A DNA stretch of 64,000 bases from Janthinobacterium sp. 17J80-10 (GCF_004114795.1 NZ_CP035311.1:3720001-3784000); one strand, 5' to 3'; counted from the stretch's first letter, positions 35,778-48,387 are shown. The notes: generated from the sequence alone by a model not told the origin. Numbers and translations are program-made.

Positions 35778-36722
35778 TCAGACCACTGCGCCGTCGGTTT
35801 CGTCCTTCGGCTTGACCGGCTTGATCAGGTCTTCACGGGTCACGCCCAGCCACATCGCCACGGCGGCGGCGACGAACACCGACGAGTAAATGCCGAACAG
35901 GATGCCGATGGTCAGGGCAATGGCGAAATAATGGATGGTCGGCCCGCCGAACAGCATCATCGACAACACCATCATCTGCGTCGAACCGTGCGTGATGATG
36001 GTGCGCGAAATGGTGCTGGTAATGGCATGGTTCAGCACTTCCGGTGTCGTCAGCTTGCCGAAACGGCGGTCGCGGAAGGTTTCGCGCACGCGGTCGAACA
36101 CCACCACCGATTCATTCACCGAGTAACCGAGCACGGCCAGCACCGCGGCCAGCACGGTCAGCGAGAATTCCCACTGGAAGAAGGCAAAGAAGCCGAGGAT
36201 GATGACAACGTCATGCAGGTTGGCGATGATCGCCGCCACGGCAAATTTCCATTCGAAGCGGATCGCCAGGTAAACAACGATGCCGACGATCACCATGCCC
36301 AGCGCCATCAAACCATCGTGGGCGAGCTCGTCGCCCACCTGCGGGCCGACGAATTCGACGCGACGCAATTCAACCGTGGCATCCTGCGCCTTCAGGCCGG
36401 CCATGACCTTCTCGCTCACCTGGGCAGAGCTGACGCCCTTTTGCGCCGGCAGGCGCACGATCACATCCTGCGCGGTGCCAAAGCTTTGCACCTGGATATC
36501 GCTGTACCCCTGCTGGGTGATCGTGGTGCGGATCGTATCCAGGTTGGCCGGCTTGGGATAGGCGATTTCCATGACGGTACCGCCGGTAAACTCGATCGAC
36601 AGGTGCAAGCCCTTGTTAACAAGGAAGAACACTGCGATGACAAAGGTCAGCGCCGAAATCACGTTGAAAATCAACGCGTGGCGCATGAACGGAATGTCTT
36701 TTTTGATGCGGAATAGTTCCAT
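35778..36722 (-). CDS. secF: Protein translocase subunit SecF
   Basis: A 314-aa RND-like membrane protein. Helix 1 (LIFNVISALTFVIAVFFL) is followed by a periplasmic domain and the Sec family region IEFTGGTVMEIAYP. The C-terminal helices include VIILGFFAFFQWEFSLTVLAAVLAVLGYSVNESVVVFDRVRE and TLMLFGG-like HGSTQMMVLSMMLFGGPTIHYF. SecDF uses proton flow to pull exported proteins through SecYEG. It is last in queA-tgt-yajC-secD-secF; an unusual 119-base repeat-bearing gap separates it from secD. Confidence 0.94.
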   Translation of the reverse strand: MELFRIKKDIPFMRHALIFNVISALTFVIAVFFLVNKGLHLSIEFTGGTVMEIAYPKPANLDTIRTTITQQGYSDIQVQSFGTAQDVIVRLPAQKGVSSAQVSEKVMAGLKAQDATVELRRVEFVGPQVGDELAHDGLMALGMVIVGIVVYLAIRFEWKFAVAAIIANLHDVVIILGFFAFFQWEFSLTVLAAVLAVLGYSVNESVVVFDRVRETFRDRRFGKLTTPEVLNHAITSTISRTIITHGSTQMMVLSMMLFGGPTIHYFAIALTIGILFGIYSSVFVAAAVAMWLGVTREDLIKPVKPKDETDGAVV

Positions 36723-36738
36723 TATTGACCCATCTTAG

Positions 36739-36828
36739 TCAGTTGTGGACAGAGTACCACTGCGTTTAGAAAATCTGTCCAGTTAGAATCAGTTGGGGAC
36801 AGAGTACCGCTTCGCTTAACTCTGTCCC
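36739..36828. repeat. Paired palindromic repeat elements between secD and secF
   Basis: Two 30-bp copies (36739-36768 and 36789-36818), 26 of 30 identical, each contain GGACAGAGTACC and extend to an inverted complement. The second forms a 10-bp stem GGGACAGAGT / ACTCTGTCCC (36796-36828); the first pairs GGACAGA with TCTGTCC (36747-36780). They resemble a dispersed REP/MITE-like element inserted in an otherwise compact operon. Confidence 0.7.
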
Positions 36829-36841
36829 GCAATTTAAACTA

Positions 36842-38701
36842 TTAAGCTTCCGGTTTCCAGACCTGGCCGATGGACAGGCTGGAGAGCTTCTTGCGACGGC
36901 CGTACCAGAGGTTGGTAATGCCGCGCATGACGAACACCGACGAGAAGATCGAGGTCAGGATGCCCAGGCAATGCACGACTGCAAAGCCGCGGATGGCGCC
37001 CGAACCGAAGATCAGCAGCGCCAGGCCGGCGATCATGGTGGTCACGTTCGAGTCCAGGATGGTGGCCCACGCATGGTCGAAGCCGGCGGCAATCGCCGAC
37101 TGCGGCGAGGCGCCGGCGCGCAGCTCTTCGCGGATGCGCTCGTTGATCAGCACGTTGGCGTCGATCGCCATGCCCAGGGTGAAGGCGATCGCCGCCATGC
37201 CCGGCAGGGTCAGCGTCGCCTGCATCGCCGACAGCACGGCCAGCAACAGCAGCAGGTTGATGCTCAGCGCCAGCACGCTGAAAAAGCCGAACAGGTGGTA
37301 ATAGATCACCATGAAGACGGCAATGGCGGCAAAGCCATACAGCACCGACTTGAAGCCCTTTTCGATATTGTCGGCGCCCAGCTGCGGGCCGATGGTGCGT
37401 TCCTCGATGATTTCCATGGGCGCAGCCAGGGAACCTGCGCGCAGCAGCAGTGCCAGGTCGCTGGATTCCGTGGAGGAACCGGAGCCGGTGATCTGGAAGC
37501 GCGAGCCGAGTTCATCGCGGATGGTTGCCACCGTCAGCACCTCGCCCTTGTTCTTTTCAAACAGGACAATGGCCATATCCTTGCCGATCTTGCCACGGGT
37601 GGCTTCGCGCATCTTGCGGCCGCCATCGCCATTCAGGTCGATGGCCACGGCCGCCTGATGATTCTGGTCGAAGGTAGCGGAGGCGTTGGCGATATAGTCG
37701 CCTGTGATGATCGGCTCCTTGTACAGCACCACCGGGACGCCGCGGCCAACCTTGAAGAGTTCCGAGCCCAGCGGCACGGCTGCGGTTTCCTCGGTGCCGC
37801 GCGTGATCGACTCGTCAACCATGCGCACTTCCAGGGTCGCGGTGCGGCCGATGATGTCCTTGGCGCGCGAGACATCCTGCACGCCCGGCAACTCGACCAC
37901 GATGCGGTCGGCGCCCTGGCGCTGGATCACCGGCTCGGCCACGCCGAGTTCATTGACGCGCTTGGACAGGGTCGAGATATTCTGCTTGAGGCCATCTTCC
38001 ATCGTGGACTTGATGGCTTCGGGGCGCAGGGCCACTTGCAGCTTGAAACCGTCGGCGGTGGCCGCCTCGGTAAAGAGCACGTCGCCAAAATCCTTTTCCA
38101 GCGCGGCGCGCGCCAGGGCGCGGGTCGGCTCGTCACGGAACGCCACTTCAATGGTATTGCCATTGCGGGAAATGCCGGCATGCCGCACATTCTTGTCGCG
38201 CAGGACGCTGCGCACGCTCGCTTGCAAGCCCTGCACGCGCTTGTTCAGCACCGCCTTGGTGTCGACCTGCATCAGGAAGTGCACGCCGCCGCGCAAGTCC
38301 AGGCCCAGGTACATCGGCATGGCGCGCAGGCCCTGCAGCCATTTCGGCGTGTTGGGCAAAAGGTTGAAGGAAATCAGGAATGCCGGGTCCGCCGGATCCG
38401 TATTCAATTCCTTTTCCAGGAAAGCCTTGGCCTTGAACTGGGTATCGGTATCGTGAAAGCGCACGCGCACCGTGCCTTGCGTACCGCTCTGCTCGAACAC
38501 CACGCTATCGGAAGCGATGCTGCCTTTTTGCAATGCCTGGCCGACCCGCTCGGCAGTGCTCGGGGTCAGTTTCATGGTGGCCTTGCCGCTGCTGATCTGC
38601 ACGGCCGGCGATTCACCAAAGAAATTGGGCAAGGTGTACAGCACGCCAAACAGCAGCGCGATGACGATGATGATGTACTTCCAGACAGGATAGCGATTCA
38701 T
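36842..38701 (-). CDS. secD: Protein translocase subunit SecD
   Basis: A 619-aa membrane protein. It begins NRYPVWKYIIIVIALLFGVLYTLPNFFGESPAVQI in sense (MNRYPVWKYIIIVIALLFG at the start), has the conserved LGLDLRGGVHFLMQVD, the large periplasmic P1 domain, and C-terminal RND helices including GMAIDANVLINERIREELR. Start at 38701 is chosen because the upstream in-frame extension is not SecD-like. It works with SecF and YajC to complete protein export. Confidence 0.95.
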   Translation of the reverse strand: MNRYPVWKYIIIVIALLFGVLYTLPNFFGESPAVQISSGKATMKLTPSTAERVGQALQKGSIASDSVVFEQSGTQGTVRVRFHDTDTQFKAKAFLEKELNTDPADPAFLISFNLLPNTPKWLQGLRAMPMYLGLDLRGGVHFLMQVDTKAVLNKRVQGLQASVRSVLRDKNVRHAGISRNGNTIEVAFRDEPTRALARAALEKDFGDVLFTEAATADGFKLQVALRPEAIKSTMEDGLKQNISTLSKRVNELGVAEPVIQRQGADRIVVELPGVQDVSRAKDIIGRTATLEVRMVDESITRGTEETAAVPLGSELFKVGRGVPVVLYKEPIITGDYIANASATFDQNHQAAVAIDLNGDGGRKMREATRGKIGKDMAIVLFEKNKGEVLTVATIRDELGSRFQITGSGSSTESSDLALLLRAGSLAAPMEIIEERTIGPQLGADNIEKGFKSVLYGFAAIAVFMVIYYHLFGFFSVLALSINLLLLLAVLSAMQATLTLPGMAAIAFTLGMAIDANVLINERIREELRAGASPQSAIAAGFDHAWATILDSNVTTMIAGLALLIFGSGAIRGFAVVHCLGILTSIFSSVFVMRGITNLWYGRRKKLSSLSIGQVWKPEA

Positions 38702-38729
38702 GGTGCTCCAGCGTTCGGTGACGAAACTA

Positions 38730-39053
38730 TTACAGTTCCTTGACGGTGCCCTTCGGCAGCAGGGTCGCGACCGCGCCCTTTTGCACGACGATTTCAGTGC
38801 CGTTGGCCACTTCCAGGGTGACGTAGGCATCGGTCACCTTGGTAACCTTGCCGACCAGGCCGCCGGCGGCGATGACTTCATCGCCCTTGGCCAGCGCTTC
38901 GATCATGGTCTTTTGTTCTTTCTGGCGCTTCATTTGCGGGCGGATCATCAGGAAGTACAGCACTGCGAACATGATGATGATCGGCAAAAAGCTCATCAAG
39001 CTGGACTCCGGACCGGCAGCGGCGGCTTGTGCATAAGCGTTGGAAATGAACAC
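38730..39053 (-). CDS. yajC: Sec translocon accessory subunit YajC
   Basis: A 107-aa protein with one membrane helix (MSFLPIIIMFAVLYFLMIRP) and the cytoplasmic family motif RPQMKRQKEQKTMIEAL, then VTKVTDAYVTLEVANGTEIVVQKGAV. It associates with SecDF. It lies 28 bases upstream of secD in the operon. Confidence 0.94.
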   Translation of the reverse strand: MFISNAYAQAAAAGPESSLMSFLPIIIMFAVLYFLMIRPQMKRQKEQKTMIEALAKGDEVIAAGGLVGKVTKVTDAYVTLEVANGTEIVVQKGAVATLLPKGTVKEL

Positions 39054-39159
39054 GTTTGACTCCAGTAGTTAATGGTAAATAAGAATGACCCGGCATTTTA
39101 GCACCGTAAAAGCGCTTTGCCGGGGCCAAATGTCAGACTGGCCAGATGCGTGCGCAAGC

Positions 39160-41306
<2,147 letters not shown>

Positions 41307-41442
41307 GCTGCAAACAATGACGGGGAACAGGGCCGCATGGCAAAATGCCATGACAACTGCCGCAGCGTCAAATGACGGCGGCAACACGGACAAACCCGCT
41401 ATTTTACGCTGTGCCGCCGACTTTACGGCCTGACTACCCCAA

Positions 41443-43596
41443 ATGCCCGCACCGAAACCCGGACCGACTGCCAAATCCGCCGCCAGGCCAGGCGCTGCCG
41501 CGCCGGCCGCCCGCAAGGCAGCCGGCAAGAAAGCCGCGTCCCCCAACAAGCTCGCCGACAAGCTGGCGCGGCTGGGCCTGCAGACGGCAAATGACCTGGC
41601 GTTGCACCTGCCGCTGCGTTACGAGGATGAAACCCAGGTCGTGCAAATTGCCGAAGCCGGCTTCATGGGCGGCGGGGTGGCCCAGGTCGAAGGCATCGTG
41701 ACTGCGTGCGACGTGCAATTCCGCCCGCGCCGGCAACTGGTCGTGACGATTGCCGACGACAGCGGCCCGCTGGTCATGCGCTTCCTGAATTTTTACGGCA
41801 GCCAGACCAAGCAGCTTGCGGAAGGCACGCGGGTGCGCGCGCGCGGCGAAGTGCGCCACGGCTTTTTCGGCGCCGAGATGGTGCACCCGGCCTACAAGGT
41901 CATCAACGAAGGCGCGCCGCTGCCCACCGCCCTGACCCCGGTCTATCCGGCCGGCGAAGGCCTGTCGCAGGCGCTCCTGCGCCGCGCCATCCTGGACGCC
42001 CTGGCGCAAATCGACTGGCACGACACCCTGCCGGAACCCCTGCGCGCCTCGCTCAAGCTCATGTCATTCGAAGCCGCGGTGCGCCTGCTGCACAACCCGC
42101 CGGCCGACGTCGACGAGCATGCCCTGGAAGAGCGCTCGCACCCGGCCTGGATCCGCATGAAATTCGACGAGCTGCTGGCGCAGCAGCTATCGCTCAAGCG
42201 CGCCCAACTGGCCCGCCGCAACAAGGGCGCCGCGCCGCTGACGCGCACGGCCGAGATTTCTGCGGAATTGCTTGCCGCGCTGCCCTTCAGCCTGACCCCG
42301 GCGCAGCAGCGCGTGCTCGATGAAATCCGCGCCGACCTGCGCCAGCCCTTCCCCATGCAGCGCCTGCTGCAGGGCGATGTCGGCAGCGGCAAGACGGTGG
42401 TGGCGGCGCTGGCGGCGGCACAAGCCATCGACAGCGGCTACCAGGCGGTGCTGATGGCGCCCACGGAAATCCTCGCCGAGCAGCATTTCCACAAGATCGC
42501 CGCCTGGCTGGAGCCGCTCGGCGTGCCCGTGGCCTGGCTGACCGGCAGCCTGAAGAAAAAAGAAAAACAGGCGGCCCTGGCAAAAATCGAATCCGGCCAT
42601 GCCCGCCTGGTGATCGGCACGCACGCCCTGATCCAGGACGGCGTGCAGTTCGAGCAGCTGGGCCTGGTGGTGGTGGACGAGCAGCACCGCTTCGGCGTCG
42701 GCCAGCGCCTGGCGTTGCGCAACAAGGGCCTGGCCGACGCCGCGGCAACGGATGACAGCAATGGCGGCGCCACCGTGCCGCACCAGTTGATGATGTCGGC
42801 CACGCCCATCCCGCGCACGCTTGCCATGACGTATTACGCCGACCTCGAAGTATCGGTGATCGACCAGCTGCCGCCCGGGCGCACGCCCATCGTCACGCGC
42901 GTGGTCGACCAGAACCGGCGCGAGGAAGTCATCGCGCGCGTGCATGCGGCGGCGCAGGAAGGCCGCCAGGCCTACTGGGTCTGCCCGCTCATTGAAGAGT
43001 CCGAAGCGCTGCAATTGCAGACCGCCACCGACACCCATGCCGCGCTGGCCGCAGCCTTGCCGGACCTGCGCGTGGGCCTGGTGCACGGGCGCCTGAAACC
43101 CGCGGAAAAACAAATGGTGATGGATGCCTTCATCCGCGGCGACACCCACGTGCTGGTCGCCACCACCGTCATCGAAGTCGGCGTGGATGTGCCCAATGCC
43201 TCGCTCATGGTCATCGAGCATGCCGAGCGCTTCGGCCTGTCGCAGTTGCACCAGTTGCGCGGGCGCGTCGGCCGCGGGGCGGCGGCCAGCGTCTGCCTGC
43301 TGCTGTACCAGGGCCCGCTCGGCCCCGTCGCCCGCCAGCGCCTGATGACCATGCGCGAAACCACCGACGGCTTCGAGATTGCCCGGCGCGACCTGGAAAT
43401 CCGCGGCCCCGGCGAATTCCTCGGCGCGCGCCAGTCGGGCCAGGCGCTGCTGCGCTTTGCCGATCTTGAAACCGACCAGTGGCTGGTAGAAAAAGCGCGC
43501 GAGACTGCGCACATGCTGCTGCAAAATGATCCCGCCACGGTCGCCAGGCACCTGGCGCGCTGGCTTGGCGAAAAAGAAGAATTCCTGAAAGTGTAG
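41443..43596 (+). CDS. recG: ATP-dependent DNA helicase RecG
   Basis: A 717-aa helicase that remodels stalled replication forks and Holliday junctions. An OB-fold wedge domain ([11 protein letters not shown] near residue 65, FYGSQTKQL) precedes the helicase domains with Walker [28 protein letters not shown], Walker [19 protein letters not shown]-like [12 protein letters not shown], and motifs [22 protein letters not shown] and [12 protein letters not shown]. The Ala/Lys-rich N-terminal extension is slightly longer than in E. coli. Confidence 0.96.
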   Translation: MPAPKPGPTAKSAARPGAAAPAARKAAGKKAASPNKLADKLARLGLQTANDLALHLPLRYEDETQVVQIAEAGFMGGGVAQVEGIVTACDVQFRPRRQLVVTIADDSGPLVMRFLNFYGSQTKQLAEGTRVRARGEVRHGFFGAEMVHPAYKVINEGAPLPTALTPVYPAGEGLSQALLRRAILDALAQIDWHDTLPEPLRASLKLMSFEAAVRLLHNPPADVDEHALEERSHPAWIRMKFDELLAQQLSLKRAQLARRNKGAAPLTRTAEISAELLAALPFSLTPAQQRVLDEIRADLRQPFPMQRLLQGDVGSGKTVVAALAAAQAIDSGYQAVLMAPTEILAEQHFHKIAAWLEPLGVPVAWLTGSLKKKEKQAALAKIESGHARLVIGTHALIQDGVQFEQLGLVVVDEQHRFGVGQRLALRNKGLADAAATDDSNGGATVPHQLMMSATPIPRTLAMTYYADLEVSVIDQLPPGRTPIVTRVVDQNRREEVIARVHAAAQEGRQAYWVCPLIEESEALQLQTATDTHAALAAALPDLRVGLVHGRLKPAEKQMVMDAFIRGDTHVLVATTVIEVGVDVPNASLMVIEHAERFGLSQLHQLRGRVGRGAAASVCLLLYQGPLGPVARQRLMTMRETTDGFEIARRDLEIRGPGEFLGARQSGQALLRFADLETDQWLVEKARETAHMLLQNDPATVARHLARWLGEKEEFLKV

Positions 43597-43698
43597 TGCC
43601 GGCCCAGGCCCGCCGGAAGAAGCCGCAAGACAGTAGCGAATGCGATTCTGCGTTATCCTTGCATTTGCAAAACGGGAAGTACCCAGGGAAGCCGCCAG

Positions 43699-44646
43699 AT
43701 GACCTTAACCGAATTGAAATACATCGTCGCCGTTTCGCGCCACAAGCATTTCGGTCATGCCGCCGAAGCCTGCTTCGTTGCCCAGCCCACCCTGTCGGTG
43801 GCAATCAAGAAACTGGAAGACGAGCTGGGCGTGGTCATCTTCGAGCGCGGCGGCACCGAAGTGTCCGTGACACCGCTGGGCGCGCAAATCGTCGCGCAGG
43901 CCGAACACGTGCTGGAACAGACTGCCGCCATCAAGGAACTCGCCAAGCAGAACAAGGACCCGCTTTCCGGGCCATTCCGCCTCGGCGTCATCTATACCAT
44001 TGCCCCCTACCTGCTGCCGCAACTGGTCAAGACCATGATCGAGCGCGTGCCGCAGATGCCCCTGATCCTGCAGGAAAACTTCACCACGCGCCTGATCGAA
44101 TTGCTGCGCCAGGGCGAACTCGATGCCGCCATCATGGCGCTGCCCTTGCCCAGCGCCGGCCTGCAGACGCAAGCCCTGTACGACGAACCCTTCGTGGTCG
44201 CCACACCCAGGCACCACCCCTGGGCCAGGCGCGAAACGATTGCCGCAGAAGACCTGAAATCGGAAACCATGCTGCTGCTCGGCGCCGGCCACTGCTTCCG
44301 CGACCAGGTACTGGAAGTCTGCCCGGAAATGGCGCGCTTTTCCACGGCAGGCGACGGCATTGCCCGCACCTTCGAAGGCTCGTCGCTGGAAACCATCCGC
44401 CACATGGTGGCCTCGGGCATCGGCCTGACGGTGCTGCCGGCCGCGTCGGTGCCGGCGGCGAGCGCGCCGGACGGCATGCTGCAATACGTCCCCTTCGCCG
44501 AGCCCGTGCCGTCGCGCCGGGTGGTGATGGCCTGGCGCAAGAGCTTCACCCGCCAGGCCGCGCTCGAAGCCGTGCGCCAGGCCATCCTTTCCTGCAATCT
44601 GGCCGGCGCGACCATGCTGCCCGACGCCAACATCACTGAAAGCTAG
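43699..44646 (+). CDS. oxyR: Hydrogen peroxide-responsive regulator OxyR
   Basis: A 315-aa LysR-type regulator. The N-terminal HTH is [28 protein letters not shown]. The redox pair is visible in [14 protein letters not shown], matching Cys199 and Cys208 of E. coli OxyR, which form a disulfide on peroxide exposure and activate antioxidant genes. It lies 102 bases downstream of recG; recG-oxyR adjacency is common in betaproteobacteria. Confidence 0.94.
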   Translation: MTLTELKYIVAVSRHKHFGHAAEACFVAQPTLSVAIKKLEDELGVVIFERGGTEVSVTPLGAQIVAQAEHVLEQTAAIKELAKQNKDPLSGPFRLGVIYTIAPYLLPQLVKTMIERVPQMPLILQENFTTRLIELLRQGELDAAIMALPLPSAGLQTQALYDEPFVVATPRHHPWARRETIAAEDLKSETMLLLGAGHCFRDQVLEVCPEMARFSTAGDGIARTFEGSSLETIRHMVASGIGLTVLPAASVPAASAPDGMLQYVPFAEPVPSRRVVMAWRKSFTRQAALEAVRQAILSCNLAGATMLPDANITES

Positions 44647-44654
44647 TACCGGCA

Positions 44655-45533
44655 ATGCACACCGCCACGACGACTGAAAACCGCCTGCAACTCTACCTGC
44701 GCCTGGTGCGCATGAACAAGCCGATCGGCATCCTGCTGCTGCTGTGGCCGACCCTGATCGCCCTGTGGCTGGCCGCCGACGGCCATCCCGACTGGCGCCT
44801 GGTCGTCATCTTCAGCATCGGCACCGCGCTCATGCGTTCGGCCGGCTGCGCCATCAACGATTATGCCGACCGCGACTTCGACCGCCACGTCAAGCGCACG
44901 GTCGACCGCCCCATCACCTCCGGCAAGGTCAGCGGCCGCGAAGCGCTGGCCGTCGCCGCCGTGCTTGCCATCGCCGCATTCCTTTTGATCCTGCCCTTCC
45001 TGAACCTGCTGACGCTGCAACTGTCGGTCGTCGCCGTGGTGCTGGCCGCCACGTATCCGTTTTTCAAGCGCTTCTTCCCCATACCGCAGGCTTACCTGGG
45101 CATTGCCTACGGCTTCGGCATCCCCATGGCCTATGCCGCCACACTGGACAGCGTGCCCGCCACGGCCTGGCTGCTGCTGGCGGCCAGCGTGTTCTGGACC
45201 CTGGCGTATGACACCGAGTATGCGATGGTGGACCGCGACGACGATATCCGCATCGGCATCAAGACATCCGCCCTGACCTTCGGCCGCTTCGATGTCGCCA
45301 TCATCATGCTGTGCTACGCGGTGGCCCTGCTGACGATCCTGGCCATCGGCTGGCACGCCGGCCTGCGCGGCTGGTTCATCGCCGGCTGGGCCATCGCCGT
45401 CGGCTGCGCCATCTACCACTATGGCCTGATCCGCGGACGCGAGCGCATGCGCTGCTTTGCCGCATTCCTTCACAACAACTGGCTCGGCGCCGCCCTCTTT
45501 GCCGGGGTCGCCCTGGATTACGCGTTGCGCTGA
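44655..45533 (+). CDS. ubiA: 4-hydroxybenzoate polyprenyltransferase
   Basis: A 292-aa integral membrane prenyltransferase adding the polyprenyl tail in ubiquinone synthesis. Both Asp-rich motifs are present: [15 protein letters not shown] and [12 protein letters not shown], plus RPITSGKVS and eight to nine hydrophobic helices. It starts eight bases after oxyR, so may be cotranscribed with it. Confidence 0.94.
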   Translation: MHTATTTENRLQLYLRLVRMNKPIGILLLLWPTLIALWLAADGHPDWRLVVIFSIGTALMRSAGCAINDYADRDFDRHVKRTVDRPITSGKVSGREALAVAAVLAIAAFLLILPFLNLLTLQLSVVAVVLAATYPFFKRFFPIPQAYLGIAYGFGIPMAYAATLDSVPATAWLLLAASVFWTLAYDTEYAMVDRDDDIRIGIKTSALTFGRFDVAIIMLCYAVALLTILAIGWHAGLRGWFIAGWAIAVGCAIYHYGLIRGRERMRCFAAFLHNNWLGAALFAGVALDYALR

Positions 45534-45642
45534 CAGACAGGACGCCGTCTTCCGCAATCCCCCCTCATGCTTTGACGCTGCGCAAACCGCACGGGCATCC
45601 CATGCTTACACTCAAAGCTTCACTTTGACGGGGGATACAGAC

Positions 45643-45972
45643 ATGGAATACGGCTCACAAACGGCAAATACCGCTGATTCGCTGGCTGGCGACCTGAAGA
45701 ATGCCGCGGCAGATGCGGGCGATGCCCTCAAAAATACCGGGCAGCAGCTTGGCGACCAGTTGGGCGAACGCTACCAGGGCGCGCGTGCAAAATTCCAGAA
45801 AACCATGGGCACGGCCAAAACCAACCTGTCCGCAATGGAAGAAAAAGTCGGTGCACGCACCCGCGATGCCGTCGACACCACCGACCAGTTCGTCAAGGAA
45901 CATCCCTGGCAATCGGTCGGCATCGGCGCAGTCGCCGGGCTGGTGATTGGCTTTCTGATGATGCGACGCTAG
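45643..45972 (+). CDS. DUF883 (ElaB/YqjD-type) ribosome- or membrane-associated protein
   Basis: A 109-aa protein: a long amphipathic Ala/Lys/Glu-rich helix (DLKNAAADAGDALKNTGQQL, FQKTMGTAKTNLSAMEEKVG), then VKEHPWQSVGIGAVAGLVIGFLMMRR, the C-terminal single membrane helix typical of DUF883. Relatives ElaB and YqjD anchor stationary-phase ribosomes to the inner membrane. ATG at 45643 with GGGGG at good spacing. Confidence 0.85.
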   Translation: MEYGSQTANTADSLAGDLKNAAADAGDALKNTGQQLGDQLGERYQGARAKFQKTMGTAKTNLSAMEEKVGARTRDAVDTTDQFVKEHPWQSVGIGAVAGLVIGFLMMRR

Positions 45973-45996
45973 GCGCATACGCGCGTCTGGAGTACG

Positions 45997-46012
45997 GCCC
46001 GTTCGAACGGGC
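45997..46012 (+). terminator. Palindrome after the DUF883 gene
   Basis: GCCCGTTCGAACGGGC is a perfect 16-bp palindrome 24 bases after the stop, within a larger GC-rich fold but with only TTT after it. A possible terminator for the plus strand. Confidence 0.45.
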
Positions 46013-46057
46013 GGGCCGCCTTTCCACCCTCTGCCAGGAAATCTGGCTGGTGCTGCG

Positions 46058-46480
46058 TTATTCCGGGACAGGCCATTGCGGATTCCAGGCCACTTCCCAA
46101 AGATGACCGTCCGGGTCTTGAAAATAGCCGGCGTAGCCGCCCCAGAAAGTATCTTGCGCCGGCTTGATGATGGCGGCGCCGGCATTTGCTGCCTGCAGCA
46201 TGACCGCGTCCACCTCGGACTTTGAAGAAACATTGTGCGCAATGCTCAAACCCGGGGCACCTCGCGCCGTCAATGGCAACCCAGCTTCCTTCAAAAGACT
46301 CTTGCGCGGATAAAGCGCGAGCTTCAGTTGCGCCTGCAAATCAAAGAAGGCGACGGCGCCATCCTCAAACTCCGTACCAATTTTGCCTTGCGTCACTAGA
46401 CCCAAGCCATCGCGATAAAATCGAAGCGATCGCTCCAGGTCATCGACACCGAGTGTCAGCAGGCTGATGCGAGGTTTCAT
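46058..46480 (-). CDS. VOC family (glyoxalase/bleomycin-resistance fold) protein
   Basis: A 140-aa vicinal-oxygen-chelate protein. The paired beta-alpha-beta modules begin ISLLTLGVDDLERSLRFYRDGLGL and AHNVSSKSEVDAVMLQAANAGA, ending YFQDPDGHLWEVAWNPQW with a metal-ligand Glu. The family includes lyases, dioxygenases and resistance proteins; no particular reaction can be assigned. ATG at 46480 gives the usual length. Confidence 0.85.
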   Translation of the reverse strand: MKPRISLLTLGVDDLERSLRFYRDGLGLVTQGKIGTEFEDGAVAFFDLQAQLKLALYPRKSLLKEAGLPLTARGAPGLSIAHNVSSKSEVDAVMLQAANAGAAIIKPAQDTFWGGYAGYFQDPDGHLWEVAWNPQWPVPE

Positions 46481-46561
46481 ATAGACTCCAGCAATACAAG
46501 TTTTTAAGCCCGTCTCTGCAGGTAAGAATATCGCCATTTTTGTTTTTTTCAAATCAAAAAA

Positions 46562-46585
46562 GGCGGACCGTGCGGTCCGCCTTTT
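46562..46585. terminator. Hairpin upstream of the VOC gene and downstream of the esterase
   Basis: Stem GGCGGACCG / CGGTCCGCC with A-run before and TTTT after. It lies after the esterase stop on the minus strand and would terminate that transcript before the VOC gene. Confidence 0.8.
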
Positions 46586-46632
46586 CAGTCAAGCCTGTCC
46601 GGTTGTAGAAAGCGACCGGACCAATGGCGTGA

Positions 46633-48387
46633 TTACGGTGACGAGGGGCAGTCGCCCACGATGTAATAGCCTGCCGAGGTTTGTGCCAGCTTGCTGGTAT
46701 AGAACGTATTGTTCAGGCCCATCCTGGTATTGGAACCATTGGCATGCGCATAACCGCTGACGACATACGCGCGGCCAGCCTGCACGTGCGCATAATTGCT
46801 GGCGGTCGTTGCAGTGCAAATCCACGAGGACTTGGTCGTCACCACCAATGCCGCCGATGCGCCGCTGGTGCCGGACGAATTGGCTGCCTGCACGGTGAAG
46901 GTATATTGCGTTTTCTCCTCCAGGCCCGTTGCGTTGAAGCTCGTCGTCGCGCCGCCTGCCGCTGCAACCGATGCCACGACCGTGCCGGCAGAACCGCCAG
47001 TACGGGTAACGGTATAGCTCGTCGCGCCAGCGACATTGGACCAGGTCAGAGTGATTGCACTGGCCGTGATGGATGCGGCCGGTGCGGTGACATCGGAAGG
47101 CGGCACCAGGGTAATTGGCCCGATCTGGAACGAAGCCGTGCAAGGCGCAGCCGAGACGCCGCCGACATTGTCGGTGGCGGCAACCTTGGCGGTATAGCTG
47201 CCATTGGCAAGCGCAGCATATTGCTTGCTGAAGCTTGCGCCGCTGCCTGCCGCATTATCGGTCGACGGCGACGGGCCGCTGATCGTCACGCTGTAGCTGG
47301 CAATCGAACCGTTATCCGTCGCAGCGCCGTTGATCGTCACAGCAGTAGCCGTGGGCGAGGCAACCGAAGCAGAACAGCTAGCGACAACCGGCTTGGGATC
47401 GCCGCGCTCGACGCGCAGGTTATTGTCAAAGAAAAACTTGGTGACATAAGCGGGATAATTGACGTGAGTATAGTCAACATAGGTTCCGCCACCACTGCCG
47501 CCGGGACCGGCCGGCCAAGCATGACCCATGCCGGTTGCCTCGATATAGGAAACCCGCAGGTGGCTGGCACTGTCTTGCCATAAGGTACCCGTGCTTTTCA
47601 CATCGGTGAAGGTACCTGCGCCGGTCGTGGCGCCGTAGGCGATCTTCATGCCATCGCGGTTGGTCCAGTCATGGGTGGGATCGACAACGCCATCGGACGA
47701 GCCATTGACGACCGAGGTGATCTGGGTTTGCAGGGCAGTGCTGTAGCTGCCGGCAATCTGCTTGCAGGTGTCAGCCACTTGCTGCGGCGTGCGGGTCGAT
47801 TTTGAACCCACGCCGGCATTGCCCGGCGTGTAAAGCGCCGGTCCGGCATTGATGCCCATGCCGGCAAAATAATCGGGGGCCACGCATCCCAGGTCGACGA
47901 CCAGTCCACCGCCGGACGACAAGCCGGTGACGTAAATCTGGGTAATGTCGATATCCAGTTCAGGGCGGGCTCTCACCGCATCGACCAGCTTCAGCAGGAT
48001 GGCTTCATCACGCGTCGTGCGGCTATGGTTGCCGCCGAACCAATCCCAGCACCCGGCATAAGTGCGCGTGGCAGTCGTGCCGGAAGGCACGGTCGGCGCA
48101 ATCACGACCATGCCGTATTGTTCGGCCGTGTCTTCCCAGTTGTATTTCCGGTTAATCACGTTGCCCGCGGCGGTCATCCCGCAGCCATGCAGGGTGAGCA
48201 TCAGTGCGCGGCCCTTGCCGATCGTGGCAGGCGCAGTATTTTTGGGCACATAGGTATAGGCATCCTGCAGTCCGAACAGGTTGGTTTCCTTGACCCAGGT
48301 ACCGCTGCCCGGGGTTAATGCATGGGCAGAGACTGCCAGAGTGCTCAACAAGAGCGATACAGCAACTGTTTTAAAATTCCTGCGCAT
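46633..48387 (-). CDS. Secreted PHB depolymerase-like esterase with fibronectin type III domain
   Basis: A 584-aa exported enzyme. A signal peptide ends at LAVSAHA. The catalytic domain has the oxyanion segment LMLTLHGCGMTAAG, the lipase box GLSSGGG with the serine nucleophile, Asp in VVNGSSDGVVDP, and the His in GMGHAWPAG, as in type II PHB/esterase PHB family enzymes. A repeat region near residue 340 (SCSASVASPTATAVTING) and an Fn3 domain (APAASITASAITLTWSNVAGATSYTV) follow, then a C-terminal domain (SNYAHVQAGRAYVVSGYAHANGS) possibly for substrate binding. It probably attacks extracellular polyester or acetylated polysaccharide. Confidence 0.85.
   Translation of the reverse strand: MRRNFKTVAVSLLLSTLAVSAHALTPGSGTWVKETNLFGLQDAYTYVPKNTAPATIGKGRALMLTLHGCGMTAAGNVINRKYNWEDTAEQYGMVVIAPTVPSGTTATRTYAGCWDWFGGNHSRTTRDEAILLKLVDAVRARPELDIDITQIYVTGLSSGGGLVVDLGCVAPDYFAGMGINAGPALYTPGNAGVGSKSTRTPQQVADTCKQIAGSYSTALQTQITSVVNGSSDGVVDPTHDWTNRDGMKIAYGATTGAGTFTDVKSTGTLWQDSASHLRVSYIEATGMGHAWPAGPGGSGGGTYVDYTHVNYPAYVTKFFFDNNLRVERGDPKPVVASCSASVASPTATAVTINGAATDNGSIASYSVTISGPSPSTDNAAGSGASFSKQYAALANGSYTAKVAATDNVGGVSAAPCTASFQIGPITLVPPSDVTAPAASITASAITLTWSNVAGATSYTVTRTGGSAGTVVASVAAAGGATTSFNATGLEEKTQYTFTVQAANSSGTSGASAALVVTTKSSWICTATTASNYAHVQAGRAYVVSGYAHANGSNTRMGLNNTFYTSKLAQTSAGYYIVGDCPSSP

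Noticed and set aside
36971-38743. 590-codon plus-strand open frame opposite secD
   Set aside because: Shadow of secD in a GC-rich genome, without a ribosome site or recognisable motif.
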